Source of the DNA: Oligoflexales bacterium | Lineage (GTDB): Bacteria; Myxococcota_A; UBA9042; DTJE01 | NCBI GenBank assembly: GCA_012840965.1 | Contig: DUVQ01000082.1 | Coordinates: forward strand, 1 to 34,457 | Length of the DNA stretch: 34,457 nucleotides | Reading direction: 5' to 3' | Part shown: piece after piece, positions 26,375 to 34,457 of the stretch | How the letters are laid out: each line of letters opens with the position of its first letter | How positions within the stretch are numbered: position 1 is the first letter of the stretch | The notes under the pieces: model-generated | Told to the model about the DNA's origin: nothing | Seen by the model: only the letters and a program-made list of their open reading frames with translations | Database searches by the model: none | Program-made: the position numbers and the translations under genes

Positions 26375-26485
26375 CTGGTGTAAGTGTGCTTTCCTAGGTC
26401 GTATGATCGCTTTCTTTAAGGATGATCTCTTGTAGAAGAGGGGCCTTTTCAGTTAGACTTCTTGCGCCTTTGTTCGAGGGTTACA

Positions 26486-28600
26486 GTGAAAATCAAATCG
26501 ACCTTATTACTTTTTGCCCTGTCAGCGGCTTTGATTATTTCCTCCTGTGGTGGCGGCAGCACTATGCAACGCCCCAAAATCGAAACGGAGCCAGCGGCAT
26601 CTGACGTTACTATTGAGACGTTCTACAGTTTTAACATTAGAAACACTGGAGACGCTCCTCTGACCGTTACCGCGGTTGACATTAGAAACGTGGATGGCTG
26701 TCCTGGCGACGAGGAAGGATTGGAGCCTTTCAAGGTTGACGTCTTGTCCGAGCTTCCTAAGGTTATAAATACTGTTGGAGGCACTGGGGAGCAGGACGAA
26801 AACGGAGTTGCATCAGTGTCCGTGAATGTAACTTTCACTGTGCAGGCAATTTCATGTAACCGTCTGGCAGTGCTCACTATTTCAAGCGATGACCCTGAAC
26901 GTCCTCAGTACACAATGAACATCAGGACCGCGAAGAACGTTCCTTACATCGAGGCAAACCCACCTGTGCTGGACTTGGGTTTTGTCATGGAAGGACAGCA
27001 AACAGATGGCGTGTTGTACATTCAAAACAGTGGGTTGGATGACCTAGTAATTGATCGAATCGATTATCGCGGCACTTTGGGATTTAGGTTCATTTGGGGC
27101 TGTCAATTGGTTGATTCAGAAGGGGATAACACTAACTACACAAACATCGGCGCGGAGGATGACCCTGGATTCATTGACACAGCAACCTGCCAACCTGTTG
27201 TAATCAAAAAGAACTCCAGCTTTGAACTACCGGTAAGGTATGTCGCCTATGACGAGGAACCGGCAGAAGCTGAGCTGAGTTTTTATTCCAACGACCCTAG
27301 ATTTCCCAAGGACCTTGGTCAAACCTTCGATGTCAAACTGGTGGCTAACGCTGGCGGTCCATGCATCAGGATAATCCCACCCAGCATCGACTTTGGAGCC
27401 ACGGTCGTTCCAAACGCCAAGCCGATGGCCGTTTACCTGGAAAGCTGCGGTGACGAGCCTGTGGAAGTCACAGACGTGCGCCTTTCTGAAGACACCGCGA
27501 AGGAATTTAACCTGTCACTAGACCCACTTGGCGCCTTTAACGAAGCAAATCCTCTGGTTTTGGAACCTGGTGAAAAGCGCGATTTCAGGATCACATACGT
27601 GCCAACAACCCCCAGGCTGGACCCTGACGGCAAGCCGGAACCAGACCTTGGAAAGGTTCAGGTGGTGAACAGCTCCCCACGAGGGATGGTTGAGGCCCCA
27701 ATTAGCGGTTTGGCCGTTGAAGCCGAGCAGGTTGTTTGCGAGTTTGATGTGTTGGCAAACTACCAGCCACTGGCGGAAGGCACCCCAATTAACCCAATGA
27801 CAGACCTGATGTTGAAGGACTTGAGCTATGACCCAACCCCTGGTGGCGGCATCAAAACCAGACTTTGGAAGGCCGAACAACCACATGGCTCACAGGAAGT
27901 CTTCTATCCAAATAGCGTTTATAAAGACGTGCGTTTCACCTGTAACGTCATTGGAAGCTATAGATTTATTCTCGAAGTGACCAATGAAAACGGAGACAGG
28001 GCCACCTGTGATCGCGTTGTTGAAGTCAGGCCGCCCGAGGGTTGCATGGTCGAGCTTACTTGGAACACTCCTAATGACCCAGATCAGACAGACCAGTGTA
28101 CCGAGGACAATGATTGCGGCTCCGATATGGACCTGCATGTGGTTCACCCATACGCCACAGGGACCAGAAAGGATGACAACGGTGAGGTCCTGGGTTATTT
28201 CGATGATGAATATGACTGCTACTGGATGAATGCCCATCGGCTTATCTGGCAGCCAAAGTTCGCGGACAACCCTCTTTATCAGCCACACCTGGATCGAGAC
28301 GACACCGATGGGGCTGGCCCAGAGATATTTACCTATACATATCCAGATGATAAGTGTCTGAAAATTGGGGTTCATTACTATGATGACCACGGTTTCGGTG
28401 CGTCATACCCAACTATCAGGGTTTTCATCAGCGATTCTGTTCCAATTTGGGAAAAGACCTTGAAGCAGGCAATGTACACTTGGGATATGTGGCATGTTGG
28501 AACCTTGTGTTGTACAGACCTAGAGACCCCGTTTACAGAGCATAAAAAAGCTAATGGAGATCCAGTTATTTTCAAGAACTACGATTCTTTGAAACCTTAG
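26486..28600 (+). CDS. Large lipoprotein with ASH/choice-of-anchor-like Ig domains
   Basis: 704 residues from a GTG with GAGGG upstream; a TTG at 26462 is in frame but has no ribosome site. The lipobox is ALIISSC (Cys21). Three Ig-like modules of the ASPM-SPD2-Hydin type follow, each with a LDFG/LDLG-like entry and an (I/L)xNxGxxxLxI strand: about residues 35-140, 160-280 (NPPVLDLGFVMEGQQTDGVLYIQN) and 290-410 (PPSIDFGATVVPNAKPMAVYL). After a PKD-like region, the C-terminal 170 residues contain VELTWNTPNDPDQTDQC...GSDMDLHVVHP, resembling DUF2135/YfaP-type domains. Function unknown; probably an outer-membrane anchored binding or scaffold protein. The next gene starts 15 bases later. Confidence 0.8.
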   Translation: MKIKSTLLLFALSAALIISSCGGGSTMQRPKIETEPAASDVTIETFYSFNIRNTGDAPLTVTAVDIRNVDGCPGDEEGLEPFKVDVLSELPKVINTVGGTGEQDENGVASVSVNVTFTVQAISCNRLAVLTISSDDPERPQYTMNIRTAKNVPYIEANPPVLDLGFVMEGQQTDGVLYIQNSGLDDLVIDRIDYRGTLGFRFIWGCQLVDSEGDNTNYTNIGAEDDPGFIDTATCQPVVIKKNSSFELPVRYVAYDEEPAEAELSFYSNDPRFPKDLGQTFDVKLVANAGGPCIRIIPPSIDFGATVVPNAKPMAVYLESCGDEPVEVTDVRLSEDTAKEFNLSLDPLGAFNEANPLVLEPGEKRDFRITYVPTTPRLDPDGKPEPDLGKVQVVNSSPRGMVEAPISGLAVEAEQVVCEFDVLANYQPLAEGTPINPMTDLMLKDLSYDPTPGGGIKTRLWKAEQPHGSQEVFYPNSVYKDVRFTCNVIGSYRFILEVTNENGDRATCDRVVEVRPPEGCMVELTWNTPNDPDQTDQCTEDNDCGSDMDLHVVHPYATGTRKDDNGEVLGYFDDEYDCYWMNAHRLIWQPKFADNPLYQPHLDRDDTDGAGPEIFTYTYPDDKCLKIGVHYYDDHGFGASYPTIRVFISDSVPIWEKTLKQAMYTWDMWHVGTLCCTDLETPFTEHKKANGDPVIFKNYDSLKP

Positions 28601-28615
28601 CTTGGGAGGTATCCC

Positions 28616-29599
28616 TTGAGAGTTTTCCTCCTGTCGTTGACGCCGATCTTGTTTTTTGTTGCCGCATGCTCTGATGGTGTGCCTAGTCGTCCAAAGGACG
28701 CGTTTGTCCCCGTTGACGACATAAAGTTTGTTTTCCCTGACGCTTCAGGCCCAAAGGACACAGGTGCTGACACAAGGGATCTTGGGCAGCAGTCGGATTC
28801 GGATGTTGAGGGTGTGGATGGTGATGTAACCAGACCAGACACACCTGATGAAGGGGTCACCGGTACTGATTTGGTTTTCGACGAGATTGACGAGGAAACA
28901 GACGACGACAAGTGCAAGATTCCACCATCATGCGATGACAGAGAATGTGGAAGGGACGGCTGCGGCAACATTTGCGGTTTTTGCGCTGATGGCGTTGACT
29001 GTAACTACAGCACTGGCCAATGTGGGGCGTGCGTCCCCAAGTGCGCTTCTCTTGGTCGCACTTGTGGGGACGATGGATGTGGCGGAAGCTGTGGGGATTG
29101 TGCCCCCCCTTTAAATTGCGATGAAACTACAGGCAAATGTGTTGGTGCCACTGGACCGTGTCCCACCATTTTGCGACCAGACCTTGCCGAATGCCAGCCA
29201 GCTGACAATCCAGCAAGAATTACTGGTAAGCACATTGAAAGAAACTACGCCGGCGTTAATGTTGAGTACTACGATGGCACCTGCAAAGTGTATGCACCAG
29301 GCGCTGAAAGGGTTTTTGAGTATACCGCTGAAGAAACTGGGGAAATAACGATCACTACATATGGGGAAACCATTGTGGATCCGTTACCAGAGGTCTTGCA
29401 AGTCTTCATTCTTTCAGGCAAACCATGTGACGGAATGAACTGCATAGCCACTGGTCGTGATGTGATTACCTTTCCTGTCACCAAGGGTACTGTTTATTAC
29501 TTCGCGATTGACTCGTTTGAGACCAACATCGATGGACAGTTCTTCAGACTGGATATTTCCAAGTCTTGGTGTGCCGACGTAGTCCCAGATCCAGAATGA
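28616..29599 (+). CDS. Lipoprotein with Asp-rich linker, Cys-rich repeats and a PPC-like C-terminal domain
   Basis: 327 residues, TTG start with GGGAGGT five bases upstream. The lipobox is LFFVAAC (Cys18). An acidic linker spans about 25-100. Two or three repeats of the CGxDGCGGxCGxC type follow (about 103-180: ECGRDGCGNICGFCADG, TCGDDGCGGSCGDC). The C-terminal 120 residues look like a bacterial pre-peptidase C-terminal (PPC) jelly-roll: ERVFEYTAEETGEITITTYGE and FPVTKGTVYYFAID. It forms a pair with the preceding Ig-domain lipoprotein. No enzyme domain is present, so surface binding is the most that can be inferred. Confidence 0.78.
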   Translation: MRVFLLSLTPILFFVAACSDGVPSRPKDAFVPVDDIKFVFPDASGPKDTGADTRDLGQQSDSDVEGVDGDVTRPDTPDEGVTGTDLVFDEIDEETDDDKCKIPPSCDDRECGRDGCGNICGFCADGVDCNYSTGQCGACVPKCASLGRTCGDDGCGGSCGDCAPPLNCDETTGKCVGATGPCPTILRPDLAECQPADNPARITGKHIERNYAGVNVEYYDGTCKVYAPGAERVFEYTAEETGEITITTYGETIVDPLPEVLQVFILSGKPCDGMNCIATGRDVITFPVTKGTVYYFAIDSFETNIDGQFFRLDISKSWCADVVPDPE

Positions 29600-29682
29600 T
29601 CTTCAAAACAATCCTGCATAGACAGATCAATTAAAATTCGCGTTGTTAGGTACGTCAAGTAGTGCAAGATTTAAAGGATACC

Positions 29683-31710
29683 CTACTTCATCGCATCCAA
29701 AAGTCTGGCTGTCAGCTTGTCGGGTGAAAACCCAAAAAGTTCGTTCAGTTCTGAGGCAGGCGCTGATTCACCAAAGTGATCCAGCCCAATTGCGACACCT
29801 CCGTCGCCAAGGATTCGGTGCCACCCAATGGTGGTTTGGGCTTCCACGGATATGCGTCGCACACCTGGAGGCAGGATTGAATCCTTGAACTCCTGGGATT
29901 GAGCAAGGAAAAGCTCAACCGATGGCATTGAAACCAAGCGAACAGAGACCCCGTTGGCGGCAAGCTTGGGGGCAATTTCAGCACAGCTAGAGACCTCAAA
30001 ACCAGTGGCGATAATCACCCTGTCCAGGGCGGTTTTGCCTGAAGCAAACCATTCGCCCACAACTGTCGCGCCTTGCAGGACCTGACCTATGGTTGTGGCA
30101 GAGTGACGTTCAAAAACTGGCACATTTTGGCGGGTTGTCGCAATTACCAGGGGCCCTCGATCCTTTCTGGCAGCGTACGTCCAAGCAGCCGCCACTTCCA
30201 AGGCGTCAGCTGGCCTGAAAACAGTCACACCAGGGATGGACCTGAGCATCAGCAACTGCTCGATTGGCTGATGAGTCGGGCCGTCTTCCCCGACGTGGAA
30301 GCTGTCGTGCGAGAACACAAAAATGGAAGGAAGCCCCATCAAGGCGGCCATTCTGACGCCAGGTTTTAAATAGTCGGAAAACACCAAGAAAGTCGCACAG
30401 TACGGGCGAAAAGCTCCTGAAATGGCCAGCCCGTTTGTGATCGCGGCCATCGCATTTTCGCGCACGCCAAAATGGATGTTGGCGCCTGCAAAATCATGGT
30501 GATTGACGTGGCCAGCCTCGGCCAAAAGGGTGCTGTTTGATGGACCAAGGTCTGCCGAACCGCCAACCAGGTTTGGAACCGCCTTGTAAAGCTCTTGCAT
30601 CACCTTTGATGAGATCGCCCTAGTTGCGCCGCCAGCCTGCGTTTTGGCGACCTCATACAGGCGATCCGCCAAATCATCAGGCTGCTGCCATCCAAAATAG
30701 GCATCCCACTGCTTGGCAAGGTCGGGGTTATTTTGGCGCCACTTGGCAAAATTCTCGTCCCATTCCTTGTGCTGCGCAGCTTTGGCAGCGGTTACTTCGC
30801 CAAAACAGGCACGGACCTCGTCTGGAATGAAGAAAGTAGGCTCAAGAGGCCATCCTTCAGCTTTCTTTAGGCCTTGGACCTCGGCTGTTCCCAGTGGGGC
30901 GCCATGCGTCTTTGCAGACCCCTCCAGGGTCGGCGCCCCGCGCCCAATCGTAGTCCTAGCAATCACCAAGCTTGGCCGATCCTTTTCAGCTACTGCCTGA
31001 TTGATGGCGTCAGTCAAGGCCTCCCAGTCATAGCCATCACAATGCAGCACGTGCCAGCCCATCGCTTCAAATCGCAGACCAACGTCTTCGTTGAAGGCAA
31101 CATCCATGTCCCCTTCGATGCTGATCTCGTTTGAGTCATATATGTAGACCATGTTACCAAGCCCCAGATGTCCAGCAAGCGACCCAGCCTCGTACGAAAT
31201 CCCTTCCATCATGTCGCCGTCGCCGCAATACGCAAACACGCGATAGTCGATTGGTGAAAAGTCCGGGGTATTAAAACGTTCGGCCAGCATCTTTCCGGCC
31301 AACGCCATGCCCACGCCTGTCGCAAAGCCCTGTCCCAGGGGGCCAGTGCTGGTTTCGATGCCTGGCAGCAAAGGATACTCGGGGTGCCCAGTTGCGCGGC
31401 TGCCCAACTGCCTGAACCGCCGGATTTCATCGAGAGTCAGGTCGTATCCGCAAAGATGAAGAGCCGCGTAGATCATCATCGAGGCGTGGCCTTTGGACAT
31501 CACAAATCGGTCTCTGTTTGGCCACTTGGGATCCCCGGAATCAAAGCGCATTGGGCCCAGGATCAAGGCCATCATCAGGTCTGAGCCGCCCAGACATGCG
31601 CCTGGATGGCCAGATTTCGCAGCTTCGATTGCATCAACAGCAAGCATCCTCATCGTGTCGATACAACGGCGACGTAAAGTAGGGTCGATTTTGGAAAACG
31701 ATACAGACAT
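29683..31710 (-). CDS. tkt: Transketolase
   Basis: 675 residues, normal for the family. The thiamine-diphosphate enzyme moves two-carbon units between sugar phosphates in the pentose phosphate pathway. Seen in sequence: LAVDAIEAAKSGHPGACLG at about 23-41, RFVMSKGHASMMIYAAL, GPLGQGFATGVGMALA, the cofactor motif GDGDMMEGISYEA near residue 155, HDSFHVGEDGPTHQPIEQ in the pyrimidine domain and DHFGESAPASEL near the C-terminus. AAGGAGGG precedes the ATG. Last gene of panB-panC-tkt, 19 bases after panC. The 83-base gap to the convergent lipoprotein gene shows no clear terminator. Confidence 0.98.
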   Translation of the reverse strand: MSVSFSKIDPTLRRRCIDTMRMLAVDAIEAAKSGHPGACLGGSDLMMALILGPMRFDSGDPKWPNRDRFVMSKGHASMMIYAALHLCGYDLTLDEIRRFRQLGSRATGHPEYPLLPGIETSTGPLGQGFATGVGMALAGKMLAERFNTPDFSPIDYRVFAYCGDGDMMEGISYEAGSLAGHLGLGNMVYIYDSNEISIEGDMDVAFNEDVGLRFEAMGWHVLHCDGYDWEALTDAINQAVAEKDRPSLVIARTTIGRGAPTLEGSAKTHGAPLGTAEVQGLKKAEGWPLEPTFFIPDEVRACFGEVTAAKAAQHKEWDENFAKWRQNNPDLAKQWDAYFGWQQPDDLADRLYEVAKTQAGGATRAISSKVMQELYKAVPNLVGGSADLGPSNSTLLAEAGHVNHHDFAGANIHFGVRENAMAAITNGLAISGAFRPYCATFLVFSDYLKPGVRMAALMGLPSIFVFSHDSFHVGEDGPTHQPIEQLLMLRSIPGVTVFRPADALEVAAAWTYAARKDRGPLVIATTRQNVPVFERHSATTIGQVLQGATVVGEWFASGKTALDRVIIATGFEVSSCAEIAPKLAANGVSVRLVSMPSVELFLAQSQEFKDSILPPGVRRISVEAQTTIGWHRILGDGGVAIGLDHFGESAPASELNELFGFSPDKLTARLLDAMK

Positions 31711-31729
31711 TCAGGCCCTCCTTTTAGAT

Positions 31730-32566
31730 TCAAGCAGCAATGTTATCTATCAACCTGGTGGCTCCCAATCTGGCTGCGACCAAGATCCTGACGGGTCCTG
31801 TGACCAGTTCCACGTCTTCCAGGTCAATTGGATCTACTATGGATAGGTACTCAACTTCCATCCCTTTTGCACTTATAAGTTTAATCCCGTGCTCAATCAA
31901 GGCCTTTGGATCCGAGGCCCCAGCCTCAATCGACTTGGCCATGCTAACAAGGGTTTCATACAAAACGGGCGCTGCGGCACGCTGTTCTTGCGACAGATAG
32001 CGATTCCTGGAAGAAAGGGCCAGCCCGTCAGGCTCTCGAACAGTCGGGCTGCGTACAATTTTGACGGCGAAATCAAGGTCACTCACCATTTGTTCGATCA
32101 CCCGCACTTGCTGAAAGTCCTTTTCCCCAAAAACCGCAAAATCGGGCTCACAGGCGATAAAGAGCTTTGAAACCACCAAGGCCACGCCACCAAAATGAAC
32201 TGGACGCCCAAGGCCGCAAAGGTGTTGTGGCAGATGAGCCAGTTCAACAGATGTCTGAAACCCTGGCTTGTACATCTGGCTGGCTGTTGGGGCATAGATT
32301 GCGTCGCACTGAAGGTTGGAAAGCTGCTGCAAATCAGCATCAAACGTGCGTGGATAACGGTCAAAATCTTCGTTTGGGCCAAACTGGGTTGGATTGACGA
32401 AAATGCTGACTACCACCTTGTCGGCGACTTTTGAAGCAGTCCTTACCAACGATAAGTGCCCTTCATGTAAGGCGCCCATGGTGGGAACAAGGGCCACGGT
32501 CAACCCTGAAACACGCCATTCACGTACTTGCTTGCGGATTTCATCGGCAGTTGAGGCTACTATCAC
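31730..32566 (-). CDS. panC: Pantothenate synthetase
   Basis: 278 residues from a GTG start. It joins pantoate and beta-alanine using ATP, the last step of pantothenate synthesis. The nucleotidyltransferase motif is VPTMGALHEGHLSLV (about 28-42), followed by VNPTQFGPNEDFDRYPR, FGEKDFQQ and SSRNRYL, all typical of PanC. It starts 12 bases after the panB stop, so the two enzymes of the pathway are made together. Confidence 0.97.
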   Translation of the reverse strand: MIVASTADEIRKQVREWRVSGLTVALVPTMGALHEGHLSLVRTASKVADKVVVSIFVNPTQFGPNEDFDRYPRTFDADLQQLSNLQCDAIYAPTASQMYKPGFQTSVELAHLPQHLCGLGRPVHFGGVALVVSKLFIACEPDFAVFGEKDFQQVRVIEQMVSDLDFAVKIVRSPTVREPDGLALSSRNRYLSQEQRAAAPVLYETLVSMAKSIEAGASDPKALIEHGIKLISAKGMEVEYLSIVDPIDLEDVELVTGPVRILVAARLGATRLIDNIAA

Positions 32567-32578
32567 AGGACCCTCACA

Positions 32579-33382
32579 TCAAGAATGGAAAGAATGCTCA
32601 TCACCAGGAAAGGTTCCAGCCCTTACTTCGGCACCATATGTGGAAATAGCGTCGCTGATTCTAGCAGCCAAGTCATCGTATTTTTTGACAAATTTGGCTT
32701 TGAAGTCAGGGTTCATACCCAACATGTCATAGATTACCAGCACTTGTCCATCACAGGCGGCAGAAGCCCCAATCCCAATGGTTGGAATCGAGAGATCAGC
32801 CGTGATTTTGGCGGCCAATTCCCCAGGTACCCCCTCCAACACTATCGAATAGGCGCCGGCCTCTTGGACTGCCCTAGCATCTGCCATCACGGCCTGGGCA
32901 GCGGCCTCGGCCCGCCCTTGCACCTTAAAACCGCCAAACTGATGGAACGACTGGGGGGTCAAGCCAACGTGCCCCATAACTGGGATGCCAGCCTGGACAA
33001 TCCTGGCAATGGCGCTGGCGGTTCTGACACCACCTTCCAGCTTGACGGACTGGGCCCTCCCCTCAGTCACCAAGCGCCCAGCGTTTCTTAGGGCCTCTTC
33101 ATCATTAATCTGATAGGTTAGAAACGGCAGATCCGCAACAAGGTGAGCCTTTGACAGCCCCCTAGCAACGGCTTTGGTGTGATAAATGACCTCATCTAAA
33201 GTCACAGGCAAGGTAGTTTCCAGCCCCTGAATGACCATTCCCAAGGAATCACCAACCAAAGCAACATCCACGTGTTCGTCCACCAATTTCGCGAAAGTCG
33301 CGTCATAGCAAGTCACACAAACAATTCGCTTTTGACCTTTCATGCTACGAATTTTCGGAGCCGTCAGATTAGAAGATGCCAT
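32579..33382 (-). CDS. panB: 3-methyl-2-oxobutanoate hydroxymethyltransferase
   Basis: 267 residues. PanB makes ketopantoate from alpha-ketoisovalerate and methylene-tetrahydrofolate. Motifs: [30 protein letters not shown] (metal-binding Asp), [26 protein letters not shown] and [13 protein letters not shown], all in the family order. The ATG at 33382 has GGAGGGG nine bases upstream; the frame is open for 36 more codons but that part does not look like PanB. First gene of panB-panC-tkt, about 130 bases after an unrelated lipoprotein gene on the same strand. Confidence 0.97.
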   Translation of the reverse strand: MASSNLTAPKIRSMKGQKRIVCVTCYDATFAKLVDEHVDVALVGDSLGMVIQGLETTLPVTLDEVIYHTKAVARGLSKAHLVADLPFLTYQINDEEALRNAGRLVTEGRAQSVKLEGGVRTASAIARIVQAGIPVMGHVGLTPQSFHQFGGFKVQGRAEAAAQAVMADARAVQEAGAYSIVLEGVPGELAAKITADLSIPTIGIGASAACDGQVLVIYDMLGMNPDFKAKFVKKYDDLAARISDAISTYGAEVRAGTFPGDEHSFHS

Positions 33383-33513
33383 AGCAGATCCCCTCCAGAC
33401 ACAAAGCGCCGGAAGGTTAACGCGAAGCCCCATAGCGATCAAGCCCAAAGGGCGAACAACCAACACCCAATCGCAGCAAGACGCCAGCAATTCGATTTGC
33501 AGGCCAATTTTGT

Positions 33514-34035
33514 CTATTCATAGCTGAATGGAATAAAGACTCGTCCTTCTCGAAGAAGAGCTGTATCCGGCAGGTTCTGTCTTTCTGACTCACCAGTTAT
33601 GGCACCAGCACGTATACGTTCGCGCAAAGAACGCAAAGCACCAAGATCATCAAAAGGAACAACATCACTGAGGGCAGCCTGCGAATCCTCATCTGGCAAG
33701 ACCATATCAGTTAAGCACCCCTCATCACTAGGAGGCGTAGGTGCTTGTAAAACAACACGGTCGCCAGACGTAACGGGGCCATCGAAAATACTCGCTGCAG
33801 CTGCCGCAAAGGCAGGTGAAGAGAGCTTAAGCTCCTCGATTCGCCTCAATAGGGCCTCTTCACCCTTAATGACTATGACTTCGTTCGTTTCCGGCTCTGC
33901 TTCAGCCGTAAGAGCAGCGGTTTTGGGACCACCCTCTGGTCCAACGATCTCCTGCTCTAACTCTTGCTCCATGTCACATGCGAGAAAAGCCACCAAAAGG
34001 CTAGGTACAATTCCGAATCTAAAAAGATGTCTCAT
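33514..34035 (-). CDS. Small lipoprotein of unknown function
   Basis: 173 residues. The leader [20 protein letters not shown] gives a lipid-modified Cys20. The mature part starts with an acidic stretch ([15 protein letters not shown]), then a helical region ([21 protein letters not shown]) and a short C-terminal part ending in [11 protein letters not shown] recognise no domain. The start at 34035 is chosen because GGAGGGGGAG is directly upstream and because its ATG overlaps the preceding stop as ATGA, implying coupled translation with the truncated gene at the window edge. Confidence 0.7.
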   Translation of the reverse strand: MRHLFRFGIVPSLLVAFLACDMEQELEQEIVGPEGGPKTAALTAEAEPETNEVIVIKGEEALLRRIEELKLSSPAFAAAAASIFDGPVTSGDRVVLQAPTPPSDEGCLTDMVLPDEDSQAALSDVVPFDDLGALRSLRERIRAGAITGESERQNLPDTALLREGRVFIPFSYE

Positions 34036-34457
34036 TGCTCCCCCTCCATGGGCTCGACTGGTAGTTCCCAACACATTTGTGGGAATGGCTCCCCTCGACA
34101 ACCTTCAGGGTCTTCCATACATGGGCAATCAAAGAACTGATGCCAAACATAGTTAGTTGATCCCATTGGATAATCCAAGTCACAGACTAACCCGTCCCCT
34201 AAATGCACACAACATTGCTGTCCTGGCTTGGTGCATGGACAACCTTCAATAGGCTCCCCAGTACACACAACGTCAGAATCATCGTCTCCATCATCGGGAG
34301 GCTCGACCTCGTCGACATGGTCATCTGGAGCGATATCCTCGGATGTCTCGACATCATCAACATCAGCAATCTCAACATCTGCAATGTCAACATCTTGAAC
34401 ATCACTCAATCCAGGATTTTGCCCCTCATCAGGCTCCGTCACCTCTTCAAGCACTCC
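34032..34457 (-). CDS. Partial Asp-rich/Cys-rich protein, 5' end outside the window
   Basis: The last 141 codons of a gene whose start lies beyond the right edge. The visible part begins with an acidic linker (DVQDVDIADVEIADVDDVET and following) and ends in a Cys-rich module of about 75 residues with ten cysteines (CTGEPIEGCPCTKPGQQCC, FDCPCMEDPEGC). The linker matches the architecture of the two other Asp-linker lipoproteins here, so an N-terminal lipobox outside the window is expected. The stop overlaps the next start by four bases. Confidence 0.65.
   Translation of the reverse strand, partial: GVLEEVTEPDEGQNPGLSDVQDVDIADVEIADVDDVETSEDIAPDDHVDEVEPPDDGDDDSDVVCTGEPIEGCPCTKPGQQCCVHLGDGLVCDLDYPMGSTNYVWHQFFDCPCMEDPEGCRGEPFPQMCWELPVEPMEGEQ

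Noticed and set aside
33383-33513. GCCC-TTT-GGGC hairpin as a terminator between the small lipoprotein and panB
   Set aside because: Four pairs and no T-run; too weak to call.

Overview
The window looks like chromosomal DNA of a Gram-negative bacterium of the old Deltaproteobacteria, most likely Myxococcota or a relative such as Bradymonadia. The reasons are the many secreted lipoproteins with Asp-rich linkers and Cys-rich repeats, an AgmX/GltJ-type protein, a myxobacterial-type outer-membrane barrel next to very long TPR proteins, and the glyQ-glyS-ppdK gene order. Species cannot be told from the sequence. No phage, insertion sequence, CRISPR array or rRNA is visible.

Layout. (1) 1-585: a hexamer repeat tract, then a near-consensus promoter driving tRNA-Val and tRNA-Asp. 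(2) 586-3205, plus strand: a NamZ/DUF1343-like protein, nadD and a Rossmann/DUF2520 protein. (3) 3255-13545, minus strand: the highlight. In transcription order it encodes a VWA-domain lipoprotein with a Cys-rich repeat tail, an outer-membrane beta-barrel, a periplasmic TPR protein, a 1102-residue periplasmic TPR protein, a TPR lipoprotein and an 84-residue secreted protein. This matches, by architecture and order, the outer-membrane and periplasmic part of the Myxococcus xanthus Glt gliding (focal adhesion) machinery (GltA/B, GltC, GltD, GltE, perhaps GltF) headed by a CglB-like VWA adhesin. In M. xanthus these parts are split over several loci. (4) 13703-22834, minus strand: glyQ-glyS-ppdK followed closely by two lipoproteins that look like beta-propellers.

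(5) 22835-23401: no gene. It holds two hexamer repeat tracts bracketing about 270 bases with at least seven nested or adjacent inverted repeats, which I read as a candidate structured RNA. (6) 23402-29599: a Cys-rich lipoprotein (minus) diverging from a plus-strand group with a short GltJ/AgmX-like protein (zinc ribbon, one membrane helix, AgmX/TonB-like C-terminal domain), a previously unlisted 52-residue membrane peptide, and two large lipoproteins. (7) 29683-34457, minus strand: panB-panC-tkt, preceded by two translationally coupled lipoprotein genes, the first cut by the window edge.

How it fits together: the GltJ-like protein could couple a cytoplasmic or inner-membrane input to the periplasmic TPR chain, the barrel and the surface VWA protein. 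No AglRQS-type motor gene lies in the window, so the system is incomplete here and its function (gliding, adhesion or envelope transport) is inference.
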